From the NCBI GenBank assembly GCA_905236735.1, contig CAJOOU010000161.1:1-34437 (forward strand): a stretch of DNA of 34,437 nucleotides, given 5' to 3'. A program made the position numbers and the translations under genes. Every line of letters begins with the position of its first letter. The first letter of the stretch is position 1. Below, in pieces: positions 1 through 9,600 of this stretch. Below the pieces are notes generated by a model. The model saw only the letters and a program-made list of their open reading frames with translations, was not told the origin of the DNA and made no database searches. Source of the stretch: an uncultured Eubacterium sp. GTDB taxonomy: Bacteria; Bacillota; Clostridia; Lachnospirales; Lachnospiraceae.

Positions 1-21
1 TTGAAACAATAGTGAAAAAAT

Positions 22-48
22 TAAAGTATTTACCCGATGTGCCGATAT
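22..48 (+). promoter_or_regulatory. Sigma-28 (SigD/FliA-type) promoter
   Basis: TAAAGTAT at 22-29 and GCCGATAT at 41-48 are separated by exactly 11 nt. The flagellar sigma-28 consensus is TAAAGTTT-N11-GCCGATAA, so each box matches 7 of 8 positions with ideal spacing. Transcription would begin around 55, giving a leader of roughly 40 nt before the small gene at 93. This implies the downstream gene belongs to the motility regulon; that step is inference. Confidence 0.8.
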
Positions 49-92
49 AAGAATTGTAGTAGTAGGTGCATTTGTAAAAGGAGGCGATGTCT

Positions 93-464
93 ATGCCAAT
101 TTCGGGAATCAGTGGATTGTCAAGCGTATATGACATCTCATCTGTTTACGGCAACCCGGTAAGTACAAGTCCGATTTCGGCAATTGATGAAGACACATCT
201 AAAAATCCGGCACTTGTTATTGCCGAGAAAAAACCGGCAGAGCAGATTCAGGCGCCTGACAGAGAGCCTGCTTCGGCGGTGGCAACCGGAGATTTTGCAC
301 AGATGCTTCAGATTCAGGAGGAGATTGTTTCCAACAACGAAGACGGAGCTCTGCCGCCTCAGCTTGCTACCATGGAAGAAGCGCCACAGACTAACTACAA
401 TGACATCATGAATCAAATGATGTCACAATCGTCATTCAACATAGGCAATATAGCCATGGCATAA
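93..464 (+). CDS. Small protein of unknown function, probably in the sigma-28 regulon
   Basis: A 123-aa protein that I do not recognise as a named family. The start at 93 is preferred over the in-frame ATG at 87 because the AAAAGGAGG ribosome binding site (76-84) lies 8 nt before 93 but only 2 nt before 87. There is no signal peptide or membrane segment. The N-terminus is rich in Ser, Gly and Ile (begins MPISGISGLSSVYD), the middle is Pro/Glu/Ala rich and probably disordered, a short helical stretch with Gln and Glu follows (around 68-85), and the C-terminus is Met/Asn/Gln rich. It is a single-gene unit, with a sigma-28 promoter upstream and a strong terminator 16 nt downstream. The promoter suggests a link to flagella or chemotaxis, but nothing in the protein proves it. 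It could be a small cytoplasmic or exported flagellar accessory protein. Confidence 0.75.
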   Translation: MPISGISGLSSVYDISSVYGNPVSTSPISAIDEDTSKNPALVIAEKKPAEQIQAPDREPASAVATGDFAQMLQIQEEIVSNNEDGALPPQLATMEEAPQTNYNDIMNQMMSQSSFNIGNIAMA

Positions 465-479
465 ACGGGGAGTGACGAG

Positions 480-516
480 AAAAGACCGGGCACGGGAATT
501 TAGTGCCCGGTCTTTT
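480..516. terminator. Bidirectional intrinsic terminator between convergent genes
   Basis: A perfect 14-bp stem: AAAAGACCGGGCAC (480-493) pairs with GTGCCCGGTCTTTT (503-516) around a 9-nt loop. The A/T ends of the stem provide a U-tract on both strands, so it can end the small gene on the plus strand and the histidine kinase gene on the minus strand. The kinase stop codon (515-517) overlaps the outer stem. Confidence 0.9.
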
Positions 517-1801
517 ACTTTATGGGGATTTTAACAGTGCTTCTGGTTCCGGAACCGGGGGCACTTTCTATAACGAGTTCTCCTCCGCACAGATATTTAA
601 GGCGCTGTTTAATATTGTTTACGCCAACATGCTGCTTGCCTAAGGTGGCGAGCATAGCTGTGTCAAAGCCTACGCCGTCATCTGAAATATCCACATAGTG
701 AAAGGCGTTGTCCTTGTAGGTGTGAATGGTAAGGGTGCCGCCTTCAAGTTTTTCCATAAGACCATGCTTTATGCTGTTTTCAACAAGAGGTTGAAGAGTC
801 ATTGGAGGAATCCGGTAGTTGTCCGTATCCTCATAATCGTATATTACATTAAGTCTTTCATCAAATCTTTTCTTTTCCATATAAATATAGTGGGATATTA
901 TATCTTTTTCATAGTCTAAATCCACGGTGCTGCTGTAATTAATACTGTTTGTAACGCCTCTTAAGTAGGCAGAAAATTCGTCAACAGCAGTTAAGGCGTC
1001 CTCATTGTCAGGATTTATAAGAGAGCGGATGAGAGCCAGGCAGTTATATATGAAGTGAGGCTGTATCTGCGAGATGAGCAGACGGTTCTGGGTATTTTGA
1101 AGAGCCTGACTCTGAACCCTGACAAGGTTGGCACGGTCTATCATATGCGCTGTAAAAACCAGAATAAATGAGACGGCAATACCAAGGTTAACCAGAGAAA
1201 GCCCGTAAGCAAACATCTGAATTATTGCCATAATAACCGGGAAAAAAGAAAAAGAAATCAGGCTTAATATGGTGATGTCGTTAATGTATTTTCTGTATCT
1301 GAACACAAGGTTTGCGTAGATGAGAAGGCAGGCCAGGGATAAGGAAAAGCATATGATAATGTAGTCATTCCTGTGATAGTAGTTGCCGACATCGAAATAG
1401 TAGTAGAATCCGTTAAATTGGGAAACCACAAGAAGTAAAAGATTTATTACGCATAGTATGCGAATAATTCTGAATGATAATCTGGAGGGTTTTATATCGT
1501 ATTCTTTAAGGATTTCTTCAAAGTAGAACCCGAAAATAACAGTGAGAATAATCTGGGATGCGAATACTATAAAGTTGGAAAGCCTTGTCATAATCATCCC
1601 GACATATGAGTCGTCTCCGCGGAATATGTAGGCAAGAGAATCAAACAAAAGCAGCATAATGGACATGTACATTATATTGCATAATATTGTGGTAGAGCGT
1701 CTGTGAGGCACATTACTAATGGTAAGAAGTACCGCGCAAATCAGGCAGAACATACTGCCCCATATTTCAAGAGATACCTGTACAATACTTATACTGCTCA
1801 T
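515..1801 (-). CDS. Membrane sensor histidine kinase, LytS/YesM (HisKA_5-like) type
   Basis: A 428-aa sensor kinase. Residues about 8-222 hold seven probable membrane segments with only short loops, so the signal is likely sensed within or near the membrane. A short linker leads to the phospho-acceptor box LISQIQPHFIYNCL with His249, typical of the His_kinase/YesM-LytS group. The ATP-binding part has an N box (MTLQPLVENSIKHGL, Asn342), a G1 box (DDGVGF, 375-380) and a GSGT motif near 417. The ATG at 1801 is preceded by a GGGAG ribosome binding site. It is divergent from the response regulator at 1897 and surely forms a pair with it: the kinase autophosphorylates and passes phosphate to the regulator's Asp54. 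The ligand cannot be read from the sequence. A role in controlling the surface genes to the right is possible but only by proximity. Confidence 0.92.
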   Translation of the reverse strand: MSSISIVQVSLEIWGSMFCLICAVLLTISNVPHRRSTTILCNIMYMSIMLLLFDSLAYIFRGDDSYVGMIMTRLSNFIVFASQIILTVIFGFYFEEILKEYDIKPSRLSFRIIRILCVINLLLLVVSQFNGFYYYFDVGNYYHRNDYIIICFSLSLACLLIYANLVFRYRKYINDITILSLISFSFFPVIMAIIQMFAYGLSLVNLGIAVSFILVFTAHMIDRANLVRVQSQALQNTQNRLLISQIQPHFIYNCLALIRSLINPDNEDALTAVDEFSAYLRGVTNSINYSSTVDLDYEKDIISHYIYMEKKRFDERLNVIYDYEDTDNYRIPPMTLQPLVENSIKHGLMEKLEGGTLTIHTYKDNAFHYVDISDDGVGFDTAMLATLGKQHVGVNNIKQRLKYLCGGELVIESAPGSGTRSTVKIPIK

Positions 1802-1816
1802 AAATCAAACTCCCTG

Positions 1817-1843
1817 TTGCAAAACGACTGAAATTTGTATAAT
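1817..1843 (+). promoter_or_regulatory. Candidate sigma-A promoter of the response regulator gene
   Basis: TTGCAA at 1817-1822 and TATAAT at 1838-1843 on the plus strand. The -10 is perfect, but the 15-nt spacer is short, so this promoter may be weak or need an activator. Its -10 box directly abuts the -10 of the opposing kinase promoter, so the two promoters probably compete. Confidence 0.5.
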
Positions 1844-1872
1844 ATTATAAGAGAATTCTGCCAATTTGGCAA
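1844..1872 (-). promoter_or_regulatory. Sigma-A promoter of the histidine kinase gene
   Basis: Read on the minus strand: TTGCCA (1872-1867), a 17-nt spacer, then TATAAT (1849-1844). The -10 is perfect, the -35 matches 4-5 of 6 and the spacing is optimal. The start of transcription would fall near 1837, about 36 nt before the kinase ATG. Confidence 0.8.
1859..1871. promoter_or_regulatory. 13-bp palindrome, candidate operator in the divergent promoter region
   Basis: TGCCAATTTGGCA is a perfect inverted repeat (6 bp arms, 1-nt centre). It covers most of the kinase promoter's -35 box and lies just downstream of the regulator's -10 box. A protein bound here would affect both genes. Autoregulation by the adjacent response regulator is the simplest inference. 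Confidence 0.5.
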
Positions 1873-1896
1873 CTGTCAGACCATAAAGGGGGTTTT

Positions 1897-2676
1897 ATGC
1901 AGTATTTGGTAGTTGATGATGAAAAACTTGTCAGGGGAGCTATTGTCTCGGAGCTGAAAAAAGCGGTACCGGAGGATTCGGAGATATTCGATGCGGAAAA
2001 CTATATAAAGGCTCTTGATATAATCAGGGAGAATGATATATATGTGGCGTTTCTGGACATTAACCTGCCGGTGGTAAACGGAATAGAACTTTCAAAGCAG
2101 ATAGTTGAGATTTCGCCCGAAACCAATATTGTATTTGCTACAGCAAATTCACAGTACTCAGTGGAAGCATGGGAAACAGAGGCGAGCACCTTCCTGCTGA
2201 AACCCATAACAAAAGCAGCAATAGAAAAAGCCATGGAAAAACTCAGAAAACCGAGAAACCACGGAGCAGAGAAAATCAAGGCTCAGTGTTTCGGGAATTT
2301 TGAGTGTTTTTACCACAACAAACCGATTGCGTTTTCCCGCTCGCAGAGCAAGGAATTTCTGGCATATCTGATCGACCGGAAGGGAGCGGAGGTCGGAGCG
2401 GATGAGATAAGGGCTGTGCTCTGGGAGGAAGAAGAAGACAGTGAGGCCAAAAAGAGTTATATAAGAACACTGGCCAGTGACATCAGAAAGAGCCTTCGGG
2501 AAATAGGAATGGAAGATGCCCTTATTCACCGCAAAGGTAATTATTCGGTAAACAGAGAATGTTTTGAATGCGATTATTATGATTATATAGAAGGCAAGCT
2601 GCCCGGGGACAGCTTTACGGGAGAATATATGAGCCGGTATTCCTGGGCTGAAAACACGCTGGCCACACTTATTTAG
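1897..2676 (+). CDS. Response regulator with OmpR/SARP-like winged-helix output domain
   Basis: A 259-aa DNA-binding response regulator. Residues 1-120 form a receiver domain with the acidic pair Asp7/Asp8, phospho-acceptor Asp54 (in FLDINLP), Thr82 and Lys102 (LLKP). Residues about 128-225 form a winged-helix DNA-binding domain of the OmpR/PhoB fold as found in SARP-like regulators. The last 30 residues, ending near EYMSRYSWAENTL, resemble the beginning of the helical BTAD region usual in SARP proteins, cut short here. The start has a GGGGG ribosome binding site 4 nt upstream. It is divergently paired with the LytS/YesM-type kinase, which usually partners LytTR or AraC-type regulators, so a SARP-like output is a less common pairing. 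An intrinsic terminator follows immediately. Its targets are unknown; its own promoter region and the downstream surface operon are candidates. Confidence 0.9.
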   Translation: MQYLVVDDEKLVRGAIVSELKKAVPEDSEIFDAENYIKALDIIRENDIYVAFLDINLPVVNGIELSKQIVEISPETNIVFATANSQYSVEAWETEASTFLLKPITKAAIEKAMEKLRKPRNHGAEKIKAQCFGNFECFYHNKPIAFSRSQSKEFLAYLIDRKGAEVGADEIRAVLWEEEEDSEAKKSYIRTLASDIRKSLREIGMEDALIHRKGNYSVNRECFECDYYDYIEGKLPGDSFTGEYMSRYSWAENTLATLI

Positions 2677-2680
2677 GAAA

Positions 2681-2710
2681 AAAAGATGCAAAAAAATGCA
2701 TCTTTTTTTT
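2681..2710 (+). terminator. Intrinsic terminator after the response regulator
   Basis: AAAAGATGCA (2681-2690) pairs perfectly with TGCATCTTTT (2697-2706) around a 6-nt loop and runs into a tract of eight T. It starts 4 nt after the regulator's stop codon and separates the two-component unit from the surface-gene operon. Confidence 0.9.
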
Positions 2711-2800
2711 ATTTGTGCCACATTTGTTGCAGTGACTGTGATAAGATGCTACTACACTAAAAGCAATATGCGAAAGTGGCACTATCAGCAGGGGAGAGAA
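2711..2800 (+). promoter_or_regulatory. Leader region of the surface-gene operon
   Basis: This 90-bp gap between a terminator and the first gene of the long plus-strand run must hold a promoter if the operon starts here. I see no convincing sigma-A pair. TTGCAG at 2727-2732 is a fair -35, but the best downstream boxes (TACTAC 2750, TACACT 2753) are poor. An inverted repeat GTGCCAC (2715-2721) / GTGGCAC (2776-2782) brackets the region. A weak core promoter is what one expects for an activator-dependent operon, but that is inference. Confidence 0.3.
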
Positions 2801-3619
2801 ATGAAAAAAGAATACAGCGTACTTTTACCGGTATACAAGGGAGAGAAACCGGAGTACTTTAAGAAGAGCATAGATTGTATGCTGAAGCAATCCATAAAGC
2901 CTGCAGAGCTGTGGATATTAGAGGACGGGGAGCTTACAGATGAGCTTGAAAACATTGTCAGAGAGTATGAAGGAAAATTCCCCGAAACAATAAAAGTTAA
3001 CAGACATAAGACGCACAGGAAGCTTGGCCTTGTACTTAAAGAAGGAGTAGAACTTGCATCATATGAATACATATCCAGGATGGACTCGGACGACCTCTGT
3101 GAAAGGGAGAGAACAGAGCGGCAGTTTGAAGTATTGGAAAAACATCCGGAGGTAGACATAGTCGGCACGATATATGATGAGTTTTTGCAAGAAGGCGTCA
3201 AAGGGCCGGTAAGGATGCTCCCGGAGAAGCCGGATGAGATTTTAGAATTTGCCCACAAGAGAAACCCGTTTGGACATTCAAGCATTCTGATGAAAAAGCA
3301 GGCGGTAGTTGATGCCGGCAATTACAGAGATTATGAAGGACTTGAGGACTATGACCTGTGGCTTAGGATGTTTTTAAACGGAAGCAAAGGTTATAACATT
3401 CAGGAGGCGCTCGTCCATGTGAGGGCAGGACGGGATTTCTATAACAGGCGGGGTGGGAAAGAATATTTGGCCCGTCAGGAGAAATTCTTTAAAGAATTTA
3501 CCCAAAGAGGATTTTTTACGGAAAGAGAATACAGATACACGATTGGAGTAAGAAGAGTATTTTGCAGACTTCCGGGTTGGGCAAGAAGTTTTTTGTACAA
3601 AACTTTGCTAAGGAAGTAA
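2801..3619 (+). CDS. Family 2 glycosyltransferase
   Basis: A 272-aa GT-A fold glycosyltransferase. The start at 2801 is chosen because GGGGAGAG lies directly upstream; the frame is open back to an ATG at 2696, but that codon sits inside the terminator. Motifs: N-terminal strand SVLLPVYKG, the metal/nucleotide-sugar binding motif DSDD at 95-98, NPFGHSS near 155-161, and the catalytic-base region LEDYDLWLR (182-189). This resembles the AmsE-like group of exopolysaccharide glycosyltransferases. No membrane segment is seen, so it likely acts at the inner face of the membrane. It lies 12 nt upstream of the first giant surface protein and almost 20 kb from the other glycosyltransferases. It may add a sugar to the polysaccharide or glycosylate the giant proteins; the sequence does not decide this. 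Confidence 0.9.
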   Translation: MKKEYSVLLPVYKGEKPEYFKKSIDCMLKQSIKPAELWILEDGELTDELENIVREYEGKFPETIKVNRHKTHRKLGLVLKEGVELASYEYISRMDSDDLCERERTERQFEVLEKHPEVDIVGTIYDEFLQEGVKGPVRMLPEKPDEILEFAHKRNPFGHSSILMKKQAVVDAGNYRDYEGLEDYDLWLRMFLNGSKGYNIQEALVHVRAGRDFYNRRGGKEYLARQEKFFKEFTQRGFFTEREYRYTIGVRRVFCRLPGWARSFLYKTLLRK

Positions 3620-3631
3620 CGGAGGAGCCGT

Positions 3632-6600
3632 ATGAAAACAAAACTCTTGAAAACAGGTAAATTAACAGTTGTGATGGCAGTTCTCGTCGTAGCACTTATG
3701 GCTATGGCTTATTTGGCGTTTATGGCTTCGTTCACAAACAACAAATATACATCAAACGAGACAGGCATAAGCGTAGCGGAGCTTGCAGAAGGTACTTTGC
3801 CAAAAACAAGTATGCTCAGGGTGCAGGACAGGACACAGGTCACTGATTCCGATGTGTTTACAAGCATAGCTGCACTTGAGAGTGTGGATACCGATGTGCT
3901 TAAGGCTAAGGTATACGACATAAGTCTCGTGGACGGAAACGGAAACGAAATGCAGCCTGACGGACCTGTTTTGGTAAGTATCGAGGTACCCGAGGGATTT
4001 AACCCTGACGCACTTGCACTTTACTACATAGAAGACGGCATAGAGGCCATGGAGCAGGTGGATATAGAGGTTAGCGAAGGAGTTATTACCTTTGAAAGAG
4101 ATCATTTCTGTAAGTTCTGTCTTATGTCCACGGCCAACGCTCTTGAGGACAAGGGCAAGGACAACGGCAGCGCAAACCTCAGCTGGTATGTAAACAATGC
4201 AGATGCTGATACATATTATATAACAACAGGTGCTGATTTAAGGGGTCTTGCTTTGGTGTCCAAAGGAAGCGTGAAATTTGATTCGGCAACAGGTATGGTT
4301 AAGTCTGACGGTGACAATACAGCACCTCAGACCAATTTCAGCGGAAAGACAATAATCCTTCTTAATGACGTAACAATGTCTGATACAGAGTGGGAAGGCA
4401 TAGGAAGCAGTGCATATCCTTTTGCCGGCGCATTTGACGGTAACGGCTATGTAATCTATTCTCTTAGCGGAGAGGGTCTGTTTGGCTATATTTCGGCAGG
4501 CGGCACCGTTAAGAATCTGGGTGTGGAGAATGCGGACATCCTCACGAGCAATTCTTCTGTGGGTGTTATCGCAGGAGTAAACAGAGGAAGTGTTTGCAAT
4601 TCTTATGTATATAATTCAACGATCACTCCGACTTTCGGCGGATATGTCGGCGGAGCAATAGGAAGCCTTAATGCAACAGGTACCGTTAAAAATGTATATA
4701 CAGCAGATATTAATATTACAAGAGCAGCTGACACCTCCGGCGTCGTAGCCGACGGATACAGCGAGGAGTCGTGCATAAAAATCTATACTACCTACGGTGA
4801 ATCGCAGGCACAGATAATAACAGCAGAAGAACTCAGAAGTCTTTCTGCTACGCTTAATGAAAATATCGAAAGTCTCGGCGACGGCGCATACTCACAGTGG
4901 CAGCTTTCATCCGGAGGACTTCATCCGGTATTTATGACACACGGTGAGTCATCATATGCCGTTATACATGCGGCAACAGTAATAAACGGTGAGGCCAGTT
5001 CAGAAGAAGCATTTATCTCAGCCGATGAAGAAAACTACGAAACCGAGATTTACTATGATATGTACAACGGATATGCCGGAATAGAGTTTACGGCAAAACC
5101 TTCCGACGAGAACTATACCTTCCTGGGATGGTATGATAATGAAGAAGGAAGAGGAGAGGCAGTAACCAAATCGGAAAAACTTTCCATAGACAGCTATCCG
5201 GGTGAAGACAAACATTATTATGCGGTATATCAGGGCGGACCGTTTATTCTGACTCTTACGACAGACGGACACGGAGTAGCCTACGGCGGAGAAAATGCCG
5301 AATCGGAGATAAGGGTAACAAGAGGCAGCAGCGTTACGGTATATGCAGATGGCAATACAGGATGGGCATTTGCCGGATGGTACAAAGTAGACGAGGAAAC
5401 CGGAGAGATTACAGGAGAGGCACTTTCTACGGACAGAAGTTTCACTTGTGCATATACAGTGGCGCCGGAAGGAAACATGACTCTCAGGGCTGTATTTGAA
5501 GAAGGTCTTTCAATCAGACTTGACTTTGTAGACGGACAGGACAGCTCGTACGGAAATCTTTTCCATATAGGCGGCAACGCAATATTATTGGGAGAGGCTT
5601 TTGAGGTTGATGCAACAGCCAATGCCGGATATGCATTTGAAGGCTGGTACCTTGATGCAGAAGGCACAAATCTTCTTTCAAACGACGCCAATTACAGCAA
5701 GACAATAAGTAACCACAGCGAACTTGAACTCACTATTTATGCAAAGTTTAAAGAGGCAGACAGCCCTTATGCTGAGACGACAGGAGCTGACGGCATAGTT
5801 ATGATAAAAGACCCGACACAGCTTGCCACAAGAGTTATATATCAGTATTCGGGCAGCGTGCCGTATAACTGGCTCGGCTGGACAAAGTTCTGGAGAAACG
5901 GTCAGGGAATTGACGCCAACGGCAATGCCAAGAGCACATGGGAAACCGGATATAACGCCGAAGCATATGCGTGGAACGGCTCAAGCGGATATAAGAGCCT
6001 TTCAAAGGACATTACATCTACAGGAATAATACTTGAGTATCCCGGATATTATTCATTTATTATTTATGATGCATCCGGAAATATAATGAATTTCCAGTGC
6101 ATAGAAGTTACGGAAGATGATTTTTCGACGGAAACTGTATTCCCGTCGATAAGCAAAAAATATTCGACCATCACCTTCCATGATACTCAGGATAATGCGA
6201 ATGAAGTCTATTATCAGCTTACTTCAACAAATACATCGGCGGTCAGCTGCCCCAAGGTATATGAGTCGTGGGCGGGATTTGTTAAAAACGGACAGGAAAC
6301 AGATGTGCTTCCGGTAAACGGATCTAACGGATACAAGACATTAAAGGCGGTTGACTACAGCTTTGACGGACTGAGCATAAAGGTAACTACCGCGGGCTGG
6401 TATACATTCTTCTATAAGTTTGGTGTAAACCAGACAAAGGCAGTATACATCCTGATAACCCAGGAGGATATCGAGGACGGAAAGGGCGGAGTGCCGTCGG
6501 TAAAGGCAAACTACACGATGGGAACTGCCGCATACGCAGTGATTTCCGTAAAGACTCCACCTGTAGACGATGCTACCAAATATGCGGTCAAGTTTACTAA

Positions 6601-9600
6601 CAAGACCACGGGCGCATCGACCATAGTTGATATGTACGGTACATACCAGAGCACAGGAAAAAACTATATAGTTTACAGCAAATCATTAAGCGCGGGAACA
6701 AAATACCTCATCCAGTCTCTGGCATATGTAAACGGAGAATATATAGAAAACGGTGAATCATATACATTTACAACTGCGGATGCAACAGTAGCAAGCAATG
6801 TATCGGGATATTACGGAAACAGTGCGAGCGGCATCTGCTATACAAACAATGCAAACGGAAAACTCAATATGTATGGTGCGAACGGAATAAGGACAACCTA
6901 CGGCACCGGCGGATGGAATCTATACAGAAACAGTGATTCGAGCACGGCCTCACTTTCGGAAAGTGAAAGCGTACAGATTATACCGACTCTTTCAATTATA
7001 AAAGGAACCAGCGGCACTGAGTATGTCAAGCTTACATACCTGCTTAGAAATAATACCAACGCTACAGTAAACGACTACTCTATAGCAATAGGCGCCGATA
7101 CGCAGATAGGCTCACTTGATTCGGCACCGATAGAAAGAACGGATTACGGCCTTCAGATGTCGGACAACAGCGGTAATGTGATGGCTCTTATCGCAAATGC
7201 GGAATCTACTGTAGACGGACTTTACGGCAAGTCAACAACAGCAACCAGCATGTGGTTTGGCAGATACTCGGGTCATACCAGTGCATCAAACAGATATGTA
7301 AATATAACATCTCCGGTATCCGGAGTGGACTCAGCCATGATAGTGGCATGGGCAGGAATGACGCTTGCGCCCGGTGAAGTAAAAGAATGCTCGGTTATCA
7401 TGGGTGTCGTTGGCAGTGGAGTGCTTGTAAACCAGGCTACCATACCTGAGGTATCATCAACAGACGGTAACTTTGAAATAGCATCAAATAATACAGCTAC
7501 GGCAGAAAATATTTTTACATCCGTATACTATGCTTATGTATCAGAAGACCAGGATGCAGCCGAGTGTCCGTTTACATATAACACCACGGCAAACAACCTG
7601 AATACCCTTAAGGCGCAGGGCCTGCAGTATAAGGGCGTAAACGGCAGCACAGGAATAGGAGAGATAAGCGGAGAACTTATAGAAGAAGGTACGGGACAGA
7701 ACAATCTGGTAGATTATGAGGAACCCGGATGGTACACCTTCGTATTTAACTATACAAGCTATGTATATACAGATGCGACATCAAAGCAAATACAGTCATC
7801 GGAAAGAAAGTGCATAGCAGTAAATGTAAAAATAACCGATGAAGACCTCTACGGACATCCGCAGGTAAGAAAGAGTTCAAACAAGCTTCTGGCGTTAAGT
7901 AACGGAGCCAATGCAATATCGGTAGTATATCAGCTCAGCTCACTTGCAGTAGATGAGGACTTCCCGTATCTGTATACGGATTGGGGAGAATATGTGAAAA
8001 ACGGCCGCGGACTGAATGATACACAAAACTCTGAGAAATATATTAACGCCAACACAAGCAGCGGATATCAGGGAACAGGATTCACAGATATCGTAGACGG
8101 GCAGAGCGTAGTAGCCGACAGGAGAACATTTACCATTACTACCCCGGGATGGTATACGGTAATACTTAAATACATTGATGATAACGGAAAGACAAAATCG
8201 GTATATAAATACATAAAGTTTACAGAGAGCGATTTGGCTGGAATATCACCGGATATCGAAAAGACATATTCGACGATAACCTTTAAAGACAACGAAAGTA
8301 AACTCAAATCGGCATACTATCAGCTCACCAGTCTGGACAATATTAATGAGACAGCCTTCCTTAGAGCCTATGCATACGGAGAAGGAACCAACTATACAAC
8401 AGTAGGACAGAGGCTATATAAGAATTCAAACTACCTTACAGACCTTGAAGTGTTCAAGAGAATTGGTCTTTATGCAAGTGCCGAGGACTATGCTAACGGC
8501 AATATGAGCAATGCTCTTATGGGTATAAACGGAGAAGAAGGCTATACCTACTTTAAGACAGCGCCTATGGACGGAGCGTCAATAAGACTTGATACGCCGG
8601 GATGGTACACATTTATATTAAACTATGGTGACGGATACCAGGCTATCAAATATGCATATATATCCGAAGCCGATACACAGCATGTACCGCTTGCAACGGT
8701 GGACCCGGAAACCGGAATCCTTACAATAGATGCAAACGGACATACTGTAAGCGAAGCATATGTACAGTGGACATGCGCATACACGGACGGAGATGATGCA
8801 ATACCTGCAGCAAGCAAGTTCAGCACATGGCACAGATACTATACTCACGGACAGAGCGTTACAGCCAATGACTTTAACAAAGAAGACGGATATAAGGCTG
8901 TTAAGATAGGAACAGATACAAACTCGACCGGACAGCTGGCACTGTACTACAGCGGATGGTATACCTGCTTTATCAGATATGAAGGCGGAGTACAAATCCA
9001 GTATGTATGCCTCGAAGCAGATGGGGATATGCCGGAAATAGTACAGGCAGTCGGCGACGAAGAAGTAAACGGCACAGACAACAGATATATGCTTACTTAT
9101 ACGGACGGTATGACAGGAGCAAACATTGCCAAGTACGCATACGGATATATAGGAAATACGCAGGAAGCTGTTGAAAACGCACTGGCCGGCAAAGAAGGCA
9201 TATACAGCTGGTATGGCATGACAAGAGCCTGCACCGGAGATATAACCGTTGTAACTGAACCTGTGACGCCGGGAGTAAACGGCAGAACCTTTAATATAGT
9301 AGCTGACAAAGCCGGATACTACGCAGTTATGGTATCGGATATATATTACGGAAATCATTATTACATAGCATCAATTACAAACGATGTACCGCTCAGGGAA
9401 GAATCCGATGAGCATGTTCCGAATCTCTATGTGGAGGGCAACAAGGTTGTATCCATCGGCGGAGACGGAGCCGTATATATGAAGGCATCGTCCGATGAGA
9501 CATATACAAAGGGAAGCGAACTTATTATCACAACCGGCGGCAACGGTACTGTGGATGTAATCGATTCGGCAGGAAGAAATTATCGCGTGGCCTATGTGGC

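Noticed and set aside
2158..2721. 187-codon minus-strand open frame over the response regulator
   Set aside because: It is antisense to a well-supported gene, its peptide has no recognisable motif, and its start falls in the terminator.
2696..2800. Upstream extension of the first GT2 to an ATG at 2696
   Set aside because: The ATG lies inside the intrinsic terminator of the response regulator and has no ribosome binding site, while ATG 2801 has GGGGAGAG directly upstream and begins at the conserved GT2 strand.
3590..3605. Palindrome TTTTGTACAAAA near the end of the first GT2
   Set aside because: It lies in conserved-looking coding sequence, is A/T-rich with no loop, and is not next to a promoter; most likely chance.
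8618..9358. 246-codon minus-strand open frame inside giant protein 1
   Set aside because: Its Cys/Ile/Tyr-rich sequence is the mirror of repetitive sense codons (ATA, GCA, TAT); there is no ribosome binding site or motif. Other antisense frames within both giant genes were dismissed for the same reason.
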